This document shows positions 17,186 through 25,676 of a stretch of 64,000 bases of DNA, piece by piece. The stretch's first letter is position 1; every line of letters begins with the position of its first letter. This DNA is from an uncultured Spirochaetales bacterium (GTDB taxonomy: Bacteria; Spirochaetota; Spirochaetia; Sphaerochaetales; Sphaerochaetaceae). Position numbers and translations under genes: made by a program. The stretch lies in contig CASFTW010000003.1 of NCBI GenBank assembly GCA_949297785.1, positions 1-64,000 on the forward strand, given 5' to 3'. The notes beneath the pieces are model-generated. The model was given only the letters and a program-made list of their open reading frames with translations, was not told the origin of the DNA and ran no database searches.

Positions 17186-17420
17186 ATGGCTGAACATGTT
17201 TTTAAATCAGGATACAGCATTGAGAAAATTGAGAACGATTTCAGGAACGCTGATTTCTTCAGTGGCATTGAAGAAGGGCTCAGGGAAGCCATTGCCTATG
17301 AAAGGAACAGTGCAAATGCAAGGACTTTTTCCAGAAAAGGAGCCTTCCAGAAATAAATGCCAGGCAGAAGTGCAATCGCTGCAATGATACAGCAGACAGG
17401 GAATGCTGATTGAGGTATTT
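17186..17420 (+). pseudogene. Remnant of an XRE-family antitoxin (HigA-like)
   Basis: The ATG at 17186 (AGG eight nt upstream) opens a frame whose product, MAEHVFKSGYSIEK then FFSGIEEGLREAIAYERN and ARTFSRK, looks like the N-terminal helical part found before the helix-turn-helix in HigA-type antitoxins. It stops at 17356 after about 57 residues, before any HTH. A neighbouring frame continues with SLPEINARQ and then degenerate codons, matching the linker that should follow, so a frameshift near 17340 plus further decay is the likely cause. No clear toxin gene remains. The similarity is from memory of the family pattern, not a search. Confidence 0.4.
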
Positions 17421-17507
17421 GGTAATTCAGTTTAATCAAAATAGCGCATATTTGCTTATTTGAAATTATCAGTGTTAATTAAACATTACATCATGTGTTT
17501 GTGAGAT

Positions 17508-18344
17508 TCATCTTTTCGGCTGGTTTTTCAATACATCTTCAAGATTCTTTCTATCAAATACCTCAAGTGCACCGCCTCTGGTGCAGTTATAGATCCTGAA
17601 ATCAAGATTCTTTTCCTTTATGTCCTCATCCATGCTTTCGTAGTCGATTATGAATTTCTCCATGTCATCATTCGGTTTCAGGGCACTCTTAGCTGTTTCT
17701 ATTCCCTGTGCATGCCGTGCATTCTTTGAGTAGGTGCAGTCTGTTCCTATGAGATAGACTTCAGAAAAGCCCATGTAATATGCTGCCTGTATTATTGAAT
17801 GAACACAGGTGTGACCGTCATATATGAAAGATCCTGCGTCCGGACTCATCTTACAGTAATGACCTTTCTTCTGGTAATGCTTGTATGTCGAATTCATCAT
17901 TATGAAGTGATTGTATCTGGCTTTATAATATATTGCTTCTTTCGGCATTTTCCTGATCTGAAGACGGCTGTAAATGACTGTTGTTCCGTTTTTCAGCATT
18001 TCATCAATTGCTTCCATGGTTGGAGGGGTACATGCTTTACCATCTGAAATGAAATAGCAGTCAGGACGCCATTCTGTCCTGCCGAAAAGCTGATAACATC
18101 TGTTCATTGAGAATGTGTATTCACCGTTCTTTGTAAGCAGATCCAGATCTGCTGTTGTCAAGCTGGGACCCAAGCCTACGATGAAGCATCGTCTACCTTT
18201 GTACTTGTTTTTGAGTGCGGAAAAACGCTTATCCGGCTTCGTGAGGCGGAAACTTATATTCGTGTAAAGCAGACTCAGCGGTGTGCAGTATTTAACCAGA
18301 AAGTCCAGTGTCGGTGTGAATATTTCCTGAATTGTTTTTTTCAT
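17508..18344 (-). CDS. DUF115/MAF-like protein, candidate nonulosonate transferase
   Basis: 278 aa with the Rossmann-type start FIVGLGPSLTTADLDLL, then FSMNRCYQLF, RPDCYFISDG, and a conserved later block SIIQAAYYMGFSEVYLIGTDCTYS. This is the pattern of DUF115 (MAF/PF01973-related), with resemblance to GT42 sialyltransferases, which share the GxGPSL loop and a later aliphatic-G-x-D segment. DUF115 proteins in other bacteria are linked to transfer of pseudaminic or legionaminic acid. Its place about 0.8 kb upstream of the nonulosonate cassette makes it a reasonable transferase for the CMP-sugar; that is inference. It follows the GT2 gene by 4 nt and has no clear Shine-Dalgarno. Confidence 0.7.
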   Translation of the reverse strand: MKKTIQEIFTPTLDFLVKYCTPLSLLYTNISFRLTKPDKRFSALKNKYKGRRCFIVGLGPSLTTADLDLLTKNGEYTFSMNRCYQLFGRTEWRPDCYFISDGKACTPPTMEAIDEMLKNGTTVIYSRLQIRKMPKEAIYYKARYNHFIMMNSTYKHYQKKGHYCKMSPDAGSFIYDGHTCVHSIIQAAYYMGFSEVYLIGTDCTYSKNARHAQGIETAKSALKPNDDMEKFIIDYESMDEDIKEKNLDFRIYNCTRGGALEVFDRKNLEDVLKNQPKR

Positions 18345-18348
18345 AGTT

Positions 18349-19347
18349 TTACTTTTGAAATTTCTTTACAAAATAGAATGCTATTCTATAAGGTGTTTCT
18401 CCAACACTTAAAGCGTAATATAGGATGATCCCCGTGAGTCCTTTATAAGTTTTCCTTGCATCATTTCTGAGCTTGTTTCTTATATGTTTGAAAAAAGGTT
18501 TGTTTTTTTTCTTTCGTGTTGAATATCGATCCATCAGACCAAGATCTGCTCTGAAACAGCGTTCGTAGTATGCATCAATCAGATCAGCATCTCCTCCTGC
18601 ATTCATGATGTGTTTTTTCATATCGTTGAGTGCCAGATATTGGAATTTGGCTCTTTCTTCAAGATTCAGGCTTTTTGATCCTCCAAGACGTATTCTATAA
18701 CTTTGTTTAACACCATGGCCTTTTGCAATCAGTCTTGCTTGTAGAAGAGTATGGATCGTGAAATCCTGATCCTGTCCTATTCTTCTGCCTTCTTCAAAGA
18801 AAGGAAGGATTTCTCTTTTGAAAAGGCCGTTCCAGACATACATCTGGAATCCTTTTCTTGCTCTTAGACAATTTATTGTTGCTTCTTTACTGTTAAATAA
18901 TTCCACATGGTCTGGATTGGAATTTTTTGGCTGAGAGATAAATTGTCCATTATCATCAACTTTTCTGAATGAGCAGTATGCTATATCTGGTTTCATGTCA
19001 TTTATTTTCATGATAGAAAGCAAATAGTCATAAAAATCCGGATCAATATAATCATCTGCATCAATAAAAGAAACAAGTTCTCCAGTTGCATTGATAATTC
19101 CCGTATTGCGCACACCGCTTAAACACTCATTCTTTTTATGGTGAATGACTTTTATTCTGGAATCTTTTTCTGCATAATTGTCACAAATTTGTCCGCTTTT
19201 ATCTGTACTACAGTCATCCACAAGGATGATTTCAAGATTCTTGTATGTTTGATTTAGAATGCTGTCAATACACTGTCTAAGATATTGTTCAACATTATAG
19301 ACAGCAACAAGAACAGATATTAATGGAGTCCCATTATTGTATGGCAT
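18349..19347 (-). CDS. GT2 family glycosyltransferase
   Basis: About 332 aa, GT-A fold. The N-terminal domain has SVLVAVYNVEQYLRQCIDSIL, ILVDDCSTDKSG (nucleotide-binding Asp pair), LSGVRNTGI and the DxD-type FIDADDYIDPDFY. These are standard for inverting family 2 enzymes that use UDP-sugars on lipid-linked acceptors. The start is the ATG at 19347 with AAAGGAAA about ten nt upstream; the longer frame begins at a TTG. It follows ugd with a 20-nt gap and leads into the DUF115 gene, so the three form one leftward unit. The C-terminal region is basic and probably contacts the membrane. Sugar specificity unknown. Confidence 0.85.
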   Translation of the reverse strand: MPYNNGTPLISVLVAVYNVEQYLRQCIDSILNQTYKNLEIILVDDCSTDKSGQICDNYAEKDSRIKVIHHKKNECLSGVRNTGIINATGELVSFIDADDYIDPDFYDYLLSIMKINDMKPDIAYCSFRKVDDNGQFISQPKNSNPDHVELFNSKEATINCLRARKGFQMYVWNGLFKREILPFFEEGRRIGQDQDFTIHTLLQARLIAKGHGVKQSYRIRLGGSKSLNLEERAKFQYLALNDMKKHIMNAGGDADLIDAYYERCFRADLGLMDRYSTRKKKNKPFFKHIRNKLRNDARKTYKGLTGIILYYALSVGETPYRIAFYFVKKFQK

Positions 19348-19367
19348 TTTCTGTTTCCTTTTGTCTT

Positions 19368-20624
19368 TCAATCATTTCCGAACAGATCTCTTGTGTATAC
19401 TTTATCCTTCACATCGTCAAGGACATTACTGTATCTGTTAGCTATTATTGCCTGACAGCGTGACTTGAATTTATCAAGATCATTCACGACCTTGCTTCCG
19501 AAGAAAGTAGATCCGTCTTCAAGAGTCGGTTCGTAGATTATTACAGTTGCGCCTTTTGCCTTTATCCTTTTCATCACACCTTGAATGGATGACTGCCGGA
19601 AGTTATCGCTGTTGCTCTTCATGGTCAGACGGTACACCCCGATGACACATTCCTTCTCCTGTGTAGCACTGTAATCGCCCCTGTTGTAATAGTTGTAGTA
19701 ACCGGCAAGAGTGAGGATCCTGTCTGCTATGAAGTCTTTTCTTGTCCTGTTTGACTCAACTATGGCTTCAATGAGGTTTTCAGGAACATCCTTATAATTT
19801 GCAAGCAGCTGTTTTGTATCTTTGGGAAGACAGTATCCTCCGTAACCGAAGGAAGGATTGTTGTAGAAATCTCCGATCCTCGGATCCAGACATACACCTC
19901 TTATTATGGACTGCGAATCAAGGTTCTTCATTTCCGCATATGTATCCAGTTCATTGAAGAAAGAAACCCTGAGTGCAAGATATGTGTTTGCAAAGAGCTT
20001 TACGGCTTCAGCTTCGGTAAAGCCCATGAACAGCGTTTCTATGTTTTCCTTTACGGCACCTTCTTTCAGAAGAGAGGCGAATTCCTCAGCGCTTTTCATG
20101 AGGTCAGAATCATCCGGATCCGTTCCGACAATTATGCGGCTGGGATAGAGGTTGTCATACAATGCCTTTGATTCCCTGAGAAATTCCGGGCTGAAAAGGA
20201 TTCTGCCGCAGTTGTACTTTTCCCTTATTGACTTGGTATAACCTACAGGGATGGTACTCTTGATCACTATGATTCCGTTTCTGTTTACGGATAATATCTG
20301 TTCAAGTGCGGCTTCGACTGCACTGGTGTCAAAGAAATTCTGTTTTGAATCATAATTTGTCGGAGTTGCTATGATTATGTAGTCAGCATCTTTGTAGGCA
20401 GAATTTCCGTCAAGAGTGGCTTTCAGGCTGAGATCTCTTTTGCCTTCCTTTGCTTCCTGAAAATATTTTTCTATATATTCATCCTGAATCGGAGATGTGA
20501 AAGAGCTTATTTTCCTGACCTTGTCTTCAATTATGTCAACAGCGGTCACTTCATTGTGCTGGGAAAGAAGCACTGCCAGCGAAAGGCCGACATACCCTGT
20601 ACCTGCTACTGCAATTTTCTTCAT
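19368..20624 (-). CDS. ugd: UDP-glucose 6-dehydrogenase
   Basis: 418 aa. Oxidises UDP-glucose to UDP-glucuronate with two NAD+. Visible signatures are the NAD-binding GTGYVGLS near the N-terminus, IIATPTNYD, the STIPVGYT strand, FSPEFLRE, the hinge-helix [15 protein letters not shown], and the catalytic cysteine in [11 protein letters not shown] at about residue 262. The length fits the short bacterial class. The start at the ATG 20624 is preferred over the GTG two codons earlier. There is no good Shine-Dalgarno, and a TTCACT-17-TATGAT promoter ends 6 nt before this ATG. It supplies the epimerase at 7942 and possibly a glucuronosyltransferase nearby. Confidence 0.93.
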   Translation of the reverse strand: MKKIAVAGTGYVGLSLAVLLSQHNEVTAVDIIEDKVRKISSFTSPIQDEYIEKYFQEAKEGKRDLSLKATLDGNSAYKDADYIIIATPTNYDSKQNFFDTSAVEAALEQILSVNRNGIIVIKSTIPVGYTKSIREKYNCGRILFSPEFLRESKALYDNLYPSRIIVGTDPDDSDLMKSAEEFASLLKEGAVKENIETLFMGFTEAEAVKLFANTYLALRVSFFNELDTYAEMKNLDSQSIIRGVCLDPRIGDFYNNPSFGYGGYCLPKDTKQLLANYKDVPENLIEAIVESNRTRKDFIADRILTLAGYYNYYNRGDYSATQEKECVIGVYRLTMKSNSDNFRQSSIQGVMKRIKAKGATVIIYEPTLEDGSTFFGSKVVNDLDKFKSRCQAIIANRYSNVLDDVKDKVYTRDLFGND

Positions 20625-20630
20625 ACCCAC

Positions 20631-20659
20631 ATCATAGCATGAAAAAAACGCTAAGTGAA
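20631..20659 (-). promoter_or_regulatory. Candidate promoter of ugd, near-leaderless
   Basis: On the minus strand TTCACT (20654-20659) and TATGAT (20631-20636) are 17 nt apart; the -10 box ends 6 nt before the ugd ATG. Confidence 0.45.
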
Positions 20660-20670
20660 TAAATCATGTT

Positions 20671-21807
20671 TTACTCTTCGGCGGCATCCTCAGTGATCAT
20701 CTGAGCAAGTTCCCTTGCGCTGTATTTTATCGGAATGTCATCGAAGTTTCTGTCGATTTCATCGAGCAGGGAAGGGGTTTTTGCATATTCTGCGACTATC
20801 CTGAGCTGCTTCTCGCTATCATGGTCGGCGTTCCAGCCCACCTTGTATTTTTCCACATAGGCTGCAGATGATATCACGGTATACACAAGCTCGGTGATGA
20901 GGAAGGGGCGGCGGAGGTAGAAAGCCTCTACCAGCGTGTTGATACCGCTGCGCCCGGCTATTATGTCGGATGCCAGGATATAATCATTGACATTTGACAC
21001 ATATCCTATAAGGTGGACTTCTATGTTGGAAGGAAGGCTCTCCATGATTTTCTCAAGTTCCTTCCGTGTTTTATCCTCAATGCCGCCTATGAGTACAACC
21101 TGCATCGGACACGGAATGTCCTTGAGACTTTTCAGAAGAGATGTGGCACCGACTCCTTCTCCGCCGAAATTTATCTGAAGTGTGAAAAGGTCTTCTTTCA
21201 GGCCGAGCAGTGAGCGGGCTTCTTTCTTTGTAAGCCTCCGGCTGTTCATGCAGCTTTTCTGAAGAGGAAAGGGGCACAGCCTGAGGGTTTCCTTCTTCTG
21301 ACCTCTTTCAAGTGCCGAGTCATAACCTTCCTGCGTCGCGACATAAAGCCTTTTAAGATTATTGCTGACAGCCGACATCGGAACTGTGAAGACATCAGTC
21401 GCGTAATATGTGACCGGGACAGACGAGCCTGTTTTCACAGCAAGGGATGAGAGGAAATAATCGGGATAGGGGTGTGTCGTGAAAATCATGTCAGGCTGGT
21501 ATTTTTCGATCATCCTGAGGAAACGTTTCTTTCTTGTCACGTTGAGAATACGTGCAACACTTTCAATTTCCTTTGTGTTCTGATCGTTTTTCTTTGAGAA
21601 TTTCATTTCGATGGAGGAGTGCTCTAGGAGTTTTCTCCATACATATTTGTTGACCTTGCCTATAAACTTTATGTTGAGAAATTCAAAGAAATCCACAAGG
21701 ATCGCATTATGTCCCATCTCCAGGAGCTGTTCCTGCACCGCACGTGCCGGAATGTAATGTCCTTTGCCGCCATCCACGTAGACACAGAGTATGTTCAACC
21801 CTTTCAC
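20671..21807 (-). CDS. GT28 glycosyltransferase, MGDG synthase/UgtP-like
   Basis: 378-aa GT-B protein of the diacylglycerol glycosyltransferase group (MGDG synthase and UgtP). The N-terminus reads ILCVYVDGGKGHYIPARAVQEQL, where GKGH is the lipid-acceptor-side motif. The C-terminal half has INFGGEGVG, VVLIGGIEDKT and the donor-binding SDIIAGRSGINTLVEAF, matching the K-x-G-G-x-T-x-x-E position of family 28 with R-S-G-I-N-T replacing it. It should glycosylate diacylglycerol or a monoglycosyl lipid on the inner face of the membrane. It sits 3 nt downstream of a GT4 gene of the glucosyl-diacylglycerol synthase type, so the pair could make mono- and diglycosyl lipids in sequence. Confidence 0.8.
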   Translation of the reverse strand: MKGLNILCVYVDGGKGHYIPARAVQEQLLEMGHNAILVDFFEFLNIKFIGKVNKYVWRKLLEHSSIEMKFSKKNDQNTKEIESVARILNVTRKKRFLRMIEKYQPDMIFTTHPYPDYFLSSLAVKTGSSVPVTYYATDVFTVPMSAVSNNLKRLYVATQEGYDSALERGQKKETLRLCPFPLQKSCMNSRRLTKKEARSLLGLKEDLFTLQINFGGEGVGATSLLKSLKDIPCPMQVVLIGGIEDKTRKELEKIMESLPSNIEVHLIGYVSNVNDYILASDIIAGRSGINTLVEAFYLRRPFLITELVYTVISSAAYVEKYKVGWNADHDSEKQLRIVAEYAKTPSLLDEIDRNFDDIPIKYSARELAQMITEDAAEE

Positions 21808-21810
21808 CTC

Positions 21811-23079
21811 TCAGTCCTTGGTCTTATCGTAATAGCTCTTCAATTCTCTCTCAAACTTGTAGGCTTTCCTTTCACCTTCATATACATAGAAGCCGTTTTT
21901 CTTCATCTCAAGCAGTTCATGGTAGATGGATTCAAACTGCTTTGCGATTTTCTTCCCGTCATACAGCTCCATGTATTTAAGTGCGTTGTTTCCTTTCTCG
22001 TTCCTTTCCGCCTCATTATCGAAAACGTGTACAAGGGTTTTCGCGAGACTGTCAGGATTCTGACCTTCAAAGAACCAGCCGGCATCGTCTTTCACGATTT
22101 CCTTCATGTTGAAGACATCCGGGCAGATTACAGGACATCCGGAACAGATGGCCTCAATAACTGTGATCGCCTGATTTTCGGAAAGCGAGGAAGTCACGAA
22201 TGAATTCACTTTCTTGAGTATGCCGCTTCTCATCAGTATATGGTTGTCAATCTTTCCGGTGAAAAGGACTTTGTCTGCAATGCCCAGCCTGTGGGCGATG
22301 CCTATGAGTTCCTTATGGGCAGGACCGTCACCTATGATGATGAGTTTCATTTCCGGTCTCAGCTGCAGTGCCTTTGCAAAGCCTTCAAGTGTTATGTCTA
22401 TTGCTTTTTCAAATCCCAGACGTCCTATGAAGAGGAAAGAGTTGCGGTTGATCCATGATTCCGGGATCTGCTTTATCGGCTCCGATGTTGTCTGTTTTTT
22501 GAACTGTTCTATGTCGATTCCGTTTGAGACATAGCGCACATCAATACCGCTCACATGTTCCTTCACTGTTTTGCATGTTTCCTTGTTGGGAGCTGTGACC
22601 ATCCATACAAGGCGGAAGAAAGGGTTGAAGACAATTGACCAGATAGGCTTCTGGGCCGCTTCCGCAAGTGTTTTGCTCTTGAGTGCGTACTTTATGTAAA
22701 TCGGATTGTCGATTAGGGTGTGATGAGTTGCAAGAACCGGAATATGCATTTTTCTTGCAGCATGATTCATCGCCTGACAGATAAGCCAGGGTGATGTATC
22801 GTGAATCACATCGAACTTGTACTTCATGAAATACTTTCTGAGGTACCAGCTCTGTATTGGGAGCAGTTTTATTCCCTTGTATATGAAAGAGGGAAGGGCT
22901 TTTACCCTTATTATGTGAATGCCTTTTTCGATTGTTGTTTCCCTGAAACCTCTGTCTGCCGGAACGAAGAAATAAACTTCATGTCCCATCTCAATGAGGT
23001 TGTTTGCCAAGTTTATTGTTGTAGTTATGACCCCGTTGCTTTCAGGGTAGAATATATCAAAACCAAAGGCTATTCTCAT
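21811..23079 (-). CDS. GT4 glycosyltransferase, glycosyl-diacylglycerol synthase-like
   Basis: 422 aa, GT-B fold. The N-terminal half shows FGFDIFYPESNGVITTTINLA, the usual acceptor-side loop of diacylglycerol 3-glucosyltransferases, and DTSPWLICQAMNHAARK and ATHHTLIDNPIYI. The C-terminal half has FIGRLGFEKAIDITLEGFA and SSLSENQAITVIEAICSGCP (the E-x7-E motif of retaining GT4 enzymes). Its start overlaps the stop of a small membrane-protein gene by ATGA. A related but distinct GT4 is at 31686-32903. It would make the first glycosyl lipid, extended perhaps by the GT28 downstream. The long charged C-terminus may bind membrane. Confidence 0.8.
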   Translation of the reverse strand: MRIAFGFDIFYPESNGVITTTINLANNLIEMGHEVYFFVPADRGFRETTIEKGIHIIRVKALPSFIYKGIKLLPIQSWYLRKYFMKYKFDVIHDTSPWLICQAMNHAARKMHIPVLATHHTLIDNPIYIKYALKSKTLAEAAQKPIWSIVFNPFFRLVWMVTAPNKETCKTVKEHVSGIDVRYVSNGIDIEQFKKQTTSEPIKQIPESWINRNSFLFIGRLGFEKAIDITLEGFAKALQLRPEMKLIIIGDGPAHKELIGIAHRLGIADKVLFTGKIDNHILMRSGILKKVNSFVTSSLSENQAITVIEAICSGCPVICPDVFNMKEIVKDDAGWFFEGQNPDSLAKTLVHVFDNEAERNEKGNNALKYMELYDGKKIAKQFESIYHELLEMKKNGFYVYEGERKAYKFERELKSYYDKTKD

Positions 23080-23390
23080 GTCAGTTTTTTCTTCCCGCTC
23101 CCAGTGCGTTGTCTCATTATATCTGTTTTCCCGAATTTGTAACAGAAGTATTTTTTTATTTTATTGAAAACGATCATGAGGTGATGAATCATACTAGAAA
23201 CTGACAGACAGAAAATCAGGAATACAATGGCGTCATGGCCTATGTATGTGCTCAAATCTTCAGTATTTACCGTTGAACAGGTAATTGTTGTGCAACAGGC
23301 AGACAGCAGAAAAAGTATTGCAGACACCACGGCAGACATATCTGACTGCCGGTATGCTTCCACACCTCTGATATCTTCTGTGACTGTCAT
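23076..23390 (-). CDS. Small membrane protein, unknown
   Basis: 104 aa with two hydrophobic stretches (AVVSAILFLLSACC and AIVFLIFCLSVSSMIHHLMIVF) and a strongly basic C-terminus (KTDIMRQR and GSGKKKLT). I do not recognise the family. Support for it being real is the ATGA overlap with the GT4 gene. The ATG at 23390 lacks a Shine-Dalgarno, but TACAAT sits 6 nt before it, as at other genes here; an ATG two codons earlier is also possible. A 7-bp inverted repeat (TAACTAT/ATAGTTA, 23405-23429) lies just upstream. It might be a membrane anchor or helper for the glycosyltransferases, but this is a guess. Confidence 0.45.
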   Translation of the reverse strand: MTVTEDIRGVEAYRQSDMSAVVSAILFLLSACCTTITCSTVNTEDLSTYIGHDAIVFLIFCLSVSSMIHHLMIVFNKIKKYFCYKFGKTDIMRQRTGSGKKKLT

Positions 23391-23436
23391 AAGCATATTG
23401 TATATAACTATTTTGTCTTACGATAGTTACAGACTG

Positions 23437-25155
23437 TCAGAAGATATTGTATTTCACTGCCAGAGTGAACTGGATGTCCTGTCTGCTGTTTCCTGCTATG
23501 TTGTCCATATTGGCAACATAGATGAAATCGACAGCAGCATTGAGTGAGAGATTTCTTGTAAGATAGCACCCTGCATTGAAGCCTATGTCAAAGGTATATG
23601 AAATTGAGTTCTTTCCATCATCTTCAAACGGATTTTTGTCTGAGATCCAGCCGGGAACTTCTGTCATTTCACCGTCATATCGCTTTGCTGTGCTGTCGAT
23701 ATCAGTGGTGCCGTGCATCATTGCGAATATGTTCATGCCGAGCGACCACTTCATAGGGTTGGTGTATTTGACATCAAGCAGGGCCGCCAGAGCATCGGAG
23801 CCGAACGGGAAACTCAGATACTGTCTGTTGTATGATTCTCCCATGTTATGGCGTATGGATCCTATGAAATCAAGGGAATGCGCTGTTGCATCGTTGTAGG
23901 TCTCTTTATGATACATGAACGGGCTGGTGTACACAGCTTCAAGGCCCAGTGTGAAGTAGCCTTTCTTTGCCGGAACAGATACTCTCATCCCTCCCATGAC
24001 ACCCCACATGTTCAGGGTTGAGTTTTCCTCAGGGACTTTCGGTTCTCCGAAAACAGACAAGTCGTCAATTACGAAGGAAGCGTACAGCTGGAGATTTTTC
24101 GCCGGGGCAAACTCAAGTTCAATGGAAGCAAGCGAATTTGCATTGGCGGAAATATAGAATCCGTGCATGATGAGGAGAGGATTGAATACTCTGAAATCAA
24201 TGGTGTTGTCTTCAGACTGATACATGGTTGCCTCATTCAGCGTTATGCGCAGCTTGTCGCTGAACATCCTCATTTCAAAGCGGTGTGCGATGAACATCTG
24301 TATGCCGTTTATATCTGATTCCTTTCCGCTTGGTCTGTGTTCAATGTAATTCATAGGATGAGGGAAAAAACTCATCAGCATTGTGTAATCGAACCATGTG
24401 TTGTTTGATGCCGATATGCTCAGGTAGTCATGGTATGGCAGGGTGTTGCCGAGTATAAGATTTCCCATCATGCCGTTGCCGAGTGACAGCTGGCCTCTTC
24501 CGAGTGAAAGGGAGATGTAGGGAACACCGACTGAGACATAGGAATTGTCCGTGACATCAACATCTATGTCTCCTGACGAAAGGAATGGAATGTTTGATGC
24601 CATCCGTTCGGAGAAACGGTCTTCATGTACTGATTTATACCATTTATCATCTTTTTCCGGGTTTTTCCCTGTATTGTATGCTTGAACTGAGTTCATAAGG
24701 CCTACGGAAAGTCCCATATCCGCCGCAAAATAATCATAGACGTAAAGAGATCCGTTGAGGTGGAGAAGCTTGTCGTTAAGAACTTTTGAGCGCCATTTGC
24801 CGCTTTCGTCAAAATCTGTGTTGTTGATGTGAAGTCCGATGGAAGGTGTGAGGGACATGTCCACATCTACCTTGACGTCTTTTTCATCTTCCTTGTCTGT
24901 GTATTCACTGAGTATGTCATACAGGTTCTGAGCCGGGACGCTGGTCGGTGTGATCCTGTCAAGCTGCTGTTTCACATCCGCGACAGTCCACGGCTTGGCG
25001 CCCTGGGGTGCCGCCTTGCCTTCAAGCACATACAGGCTTTCCATATATTCGTACACAGGCGATGAGAGAGGAATAATTTCCATATCATGGCTTGCGCTTA
25101 AAGCTGAAGTAAGAATTGCCGCGAGAATCAGAAGCAGCAGAAACCTTTTTTTCAT
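23437..25155 (-). CDS. Outer-membrane capsule-assembly protein, Wzi-like (copy 2)
   Basis: 572 aa from the ATG at 25155, chosen because the signal peptide KKRFLLLLILAAILTSALSA starts there and AGGATGG lies about nine nt upstream; the longer frame adds a basic stretch unlike a leader. The protein has a short helical N-terminal domain (VADVKQQLDRI) then many barrel strands, with GRGQLSLGNGMMGNLILGN and FRVFNPLLIMHGF aligning in order with copy 1 at 10858, and a terminal LAVKYNIF suited to BAM-dependent insertion. The two proteins are diverged, so they may serve different polymers or different steps. The upstream neighbour is a broken HicB gene. Confidence 0.75.
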   Translation of the reverse strand: MKKRFLLLLILAAILTSALSASHDMEIIPLSSPVYEYMESLYVLEGKAAPQGAKPWTVADVKQQLDRITPTSVPAQNLYDILSEYTDKEDEKDVKVDVDMSLTPSIGLHINNTDFDESGKWRSKVLNDKLLHLNGSLYVYDYFAADMGLSVGLMNSVQAYNTGKNPEKDDKWYKSVHEDRFSERMASNIPFLSSGDIDVDVTDNSYVSVGVPYISLSLGRGQLSLGNGMMGNLILGNTLPYHDYLSISASNNTWFDYTMLMSFFPHPMNYIEHRPSGKESDINGIQMFIAHRFEMRMFSDKLRITLNEATMYQSEDNTIDFRVFNPLLIMHGFYISANANSLASIELEFAPAKNLQLYASFVIDDLSVFGEPKVPEENSTLNMWGVMGGMRVSVPAKKGYFTLGLEAVYTSPFMYHKETYNDATAHSLDFIGSIRHNMGESYNRQYLSFPFGSDALAALLDVKYTNPMKWSLGMNIFAMMHGTTDIDSTAKRYDGEMTEVPGWISDKNPFEDDGKNSISYTFDIGFNAGCYLTRNLSLNAAVDFIYVANMDNIAGNSRQDIQFTLAVKYNIF

Positions 25156-25251
25156 AGATAAGACCATCCTTTTACGTTTCCCTTTAATCATAGAGGATGG
25201 AAATGAGTTTGTGAAGGATTTCATTCTTTGTATGGGAGCCAGAGCGCAAAG

Positions 25252-25496
25252 CTATGGCTTGCGTTTCTGCTCATCATCCGGTTCCGGTATTGCAATTCCC
25301 CGTGTCAAAGCTGTAGTTAACCATTCTCTTTTCGCGTCTTCAAGATTGGTGAGCGTCTGAATCATGTCATCACCGCATGTCATGTCAGACATCCCTTAAG
25401 CTGGGGTATGCTGGCTGTGTATCCATTTGTGTCCGCATCTCTTTCAAGTTCAATCTTGTATGGAAGTGCCATGTAATATCCCAGAGTCTTTTCCAT
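25252..25496 (-). pseudogene. HicB-family antitoxin broken by a 5-bp tandem duplication
   Basis: From the ATG at 25496 (GGGAGG eight nt upstream) the frame encodes LPYKIELERDADTNGYTASIPQ and LKGCLT, then a TGA. In a second frame the protein resumes exactly where it should: TCGDDMIQTLTNLEDAKREW, then IAIPEP, to a TAG at 25254-25252. On the coding strand the sequence at the break is ACATGACATG; removal of one ACATG copy restores GCLTCGDD and a full-length HicB. So a single recent slippage-type duplication (plus-strand 25376-25385) disabled it. The 180 nt upstream, where HicA would be expected, has only a hint of HicA-like codons (LRQI) and no intact frame. Confidence 0.85.
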
Positions 25497-25676
25497 TTCA
25501 GTCCTCCCCGGTTTTATCTGCCGCAGTTTCTTTTTAACTGTCCATTTCCGTTTGATGTTTTGTTTCTTGATATTTTCCTGATTAAGAAACTGTTCTCACA
25601 CAAAATACTCCATGTATCCATCGTCAGTCAAAACATTCCGTGTGCATCAGGAATATTTAAAACGAGCTAAAACGGG

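Noticed and set aside
25500-25676. HicA toxin upstream of the broken HicB
   Set aside because: Only a few residues resemble HicA, spread over several frames; too weak to annotate.
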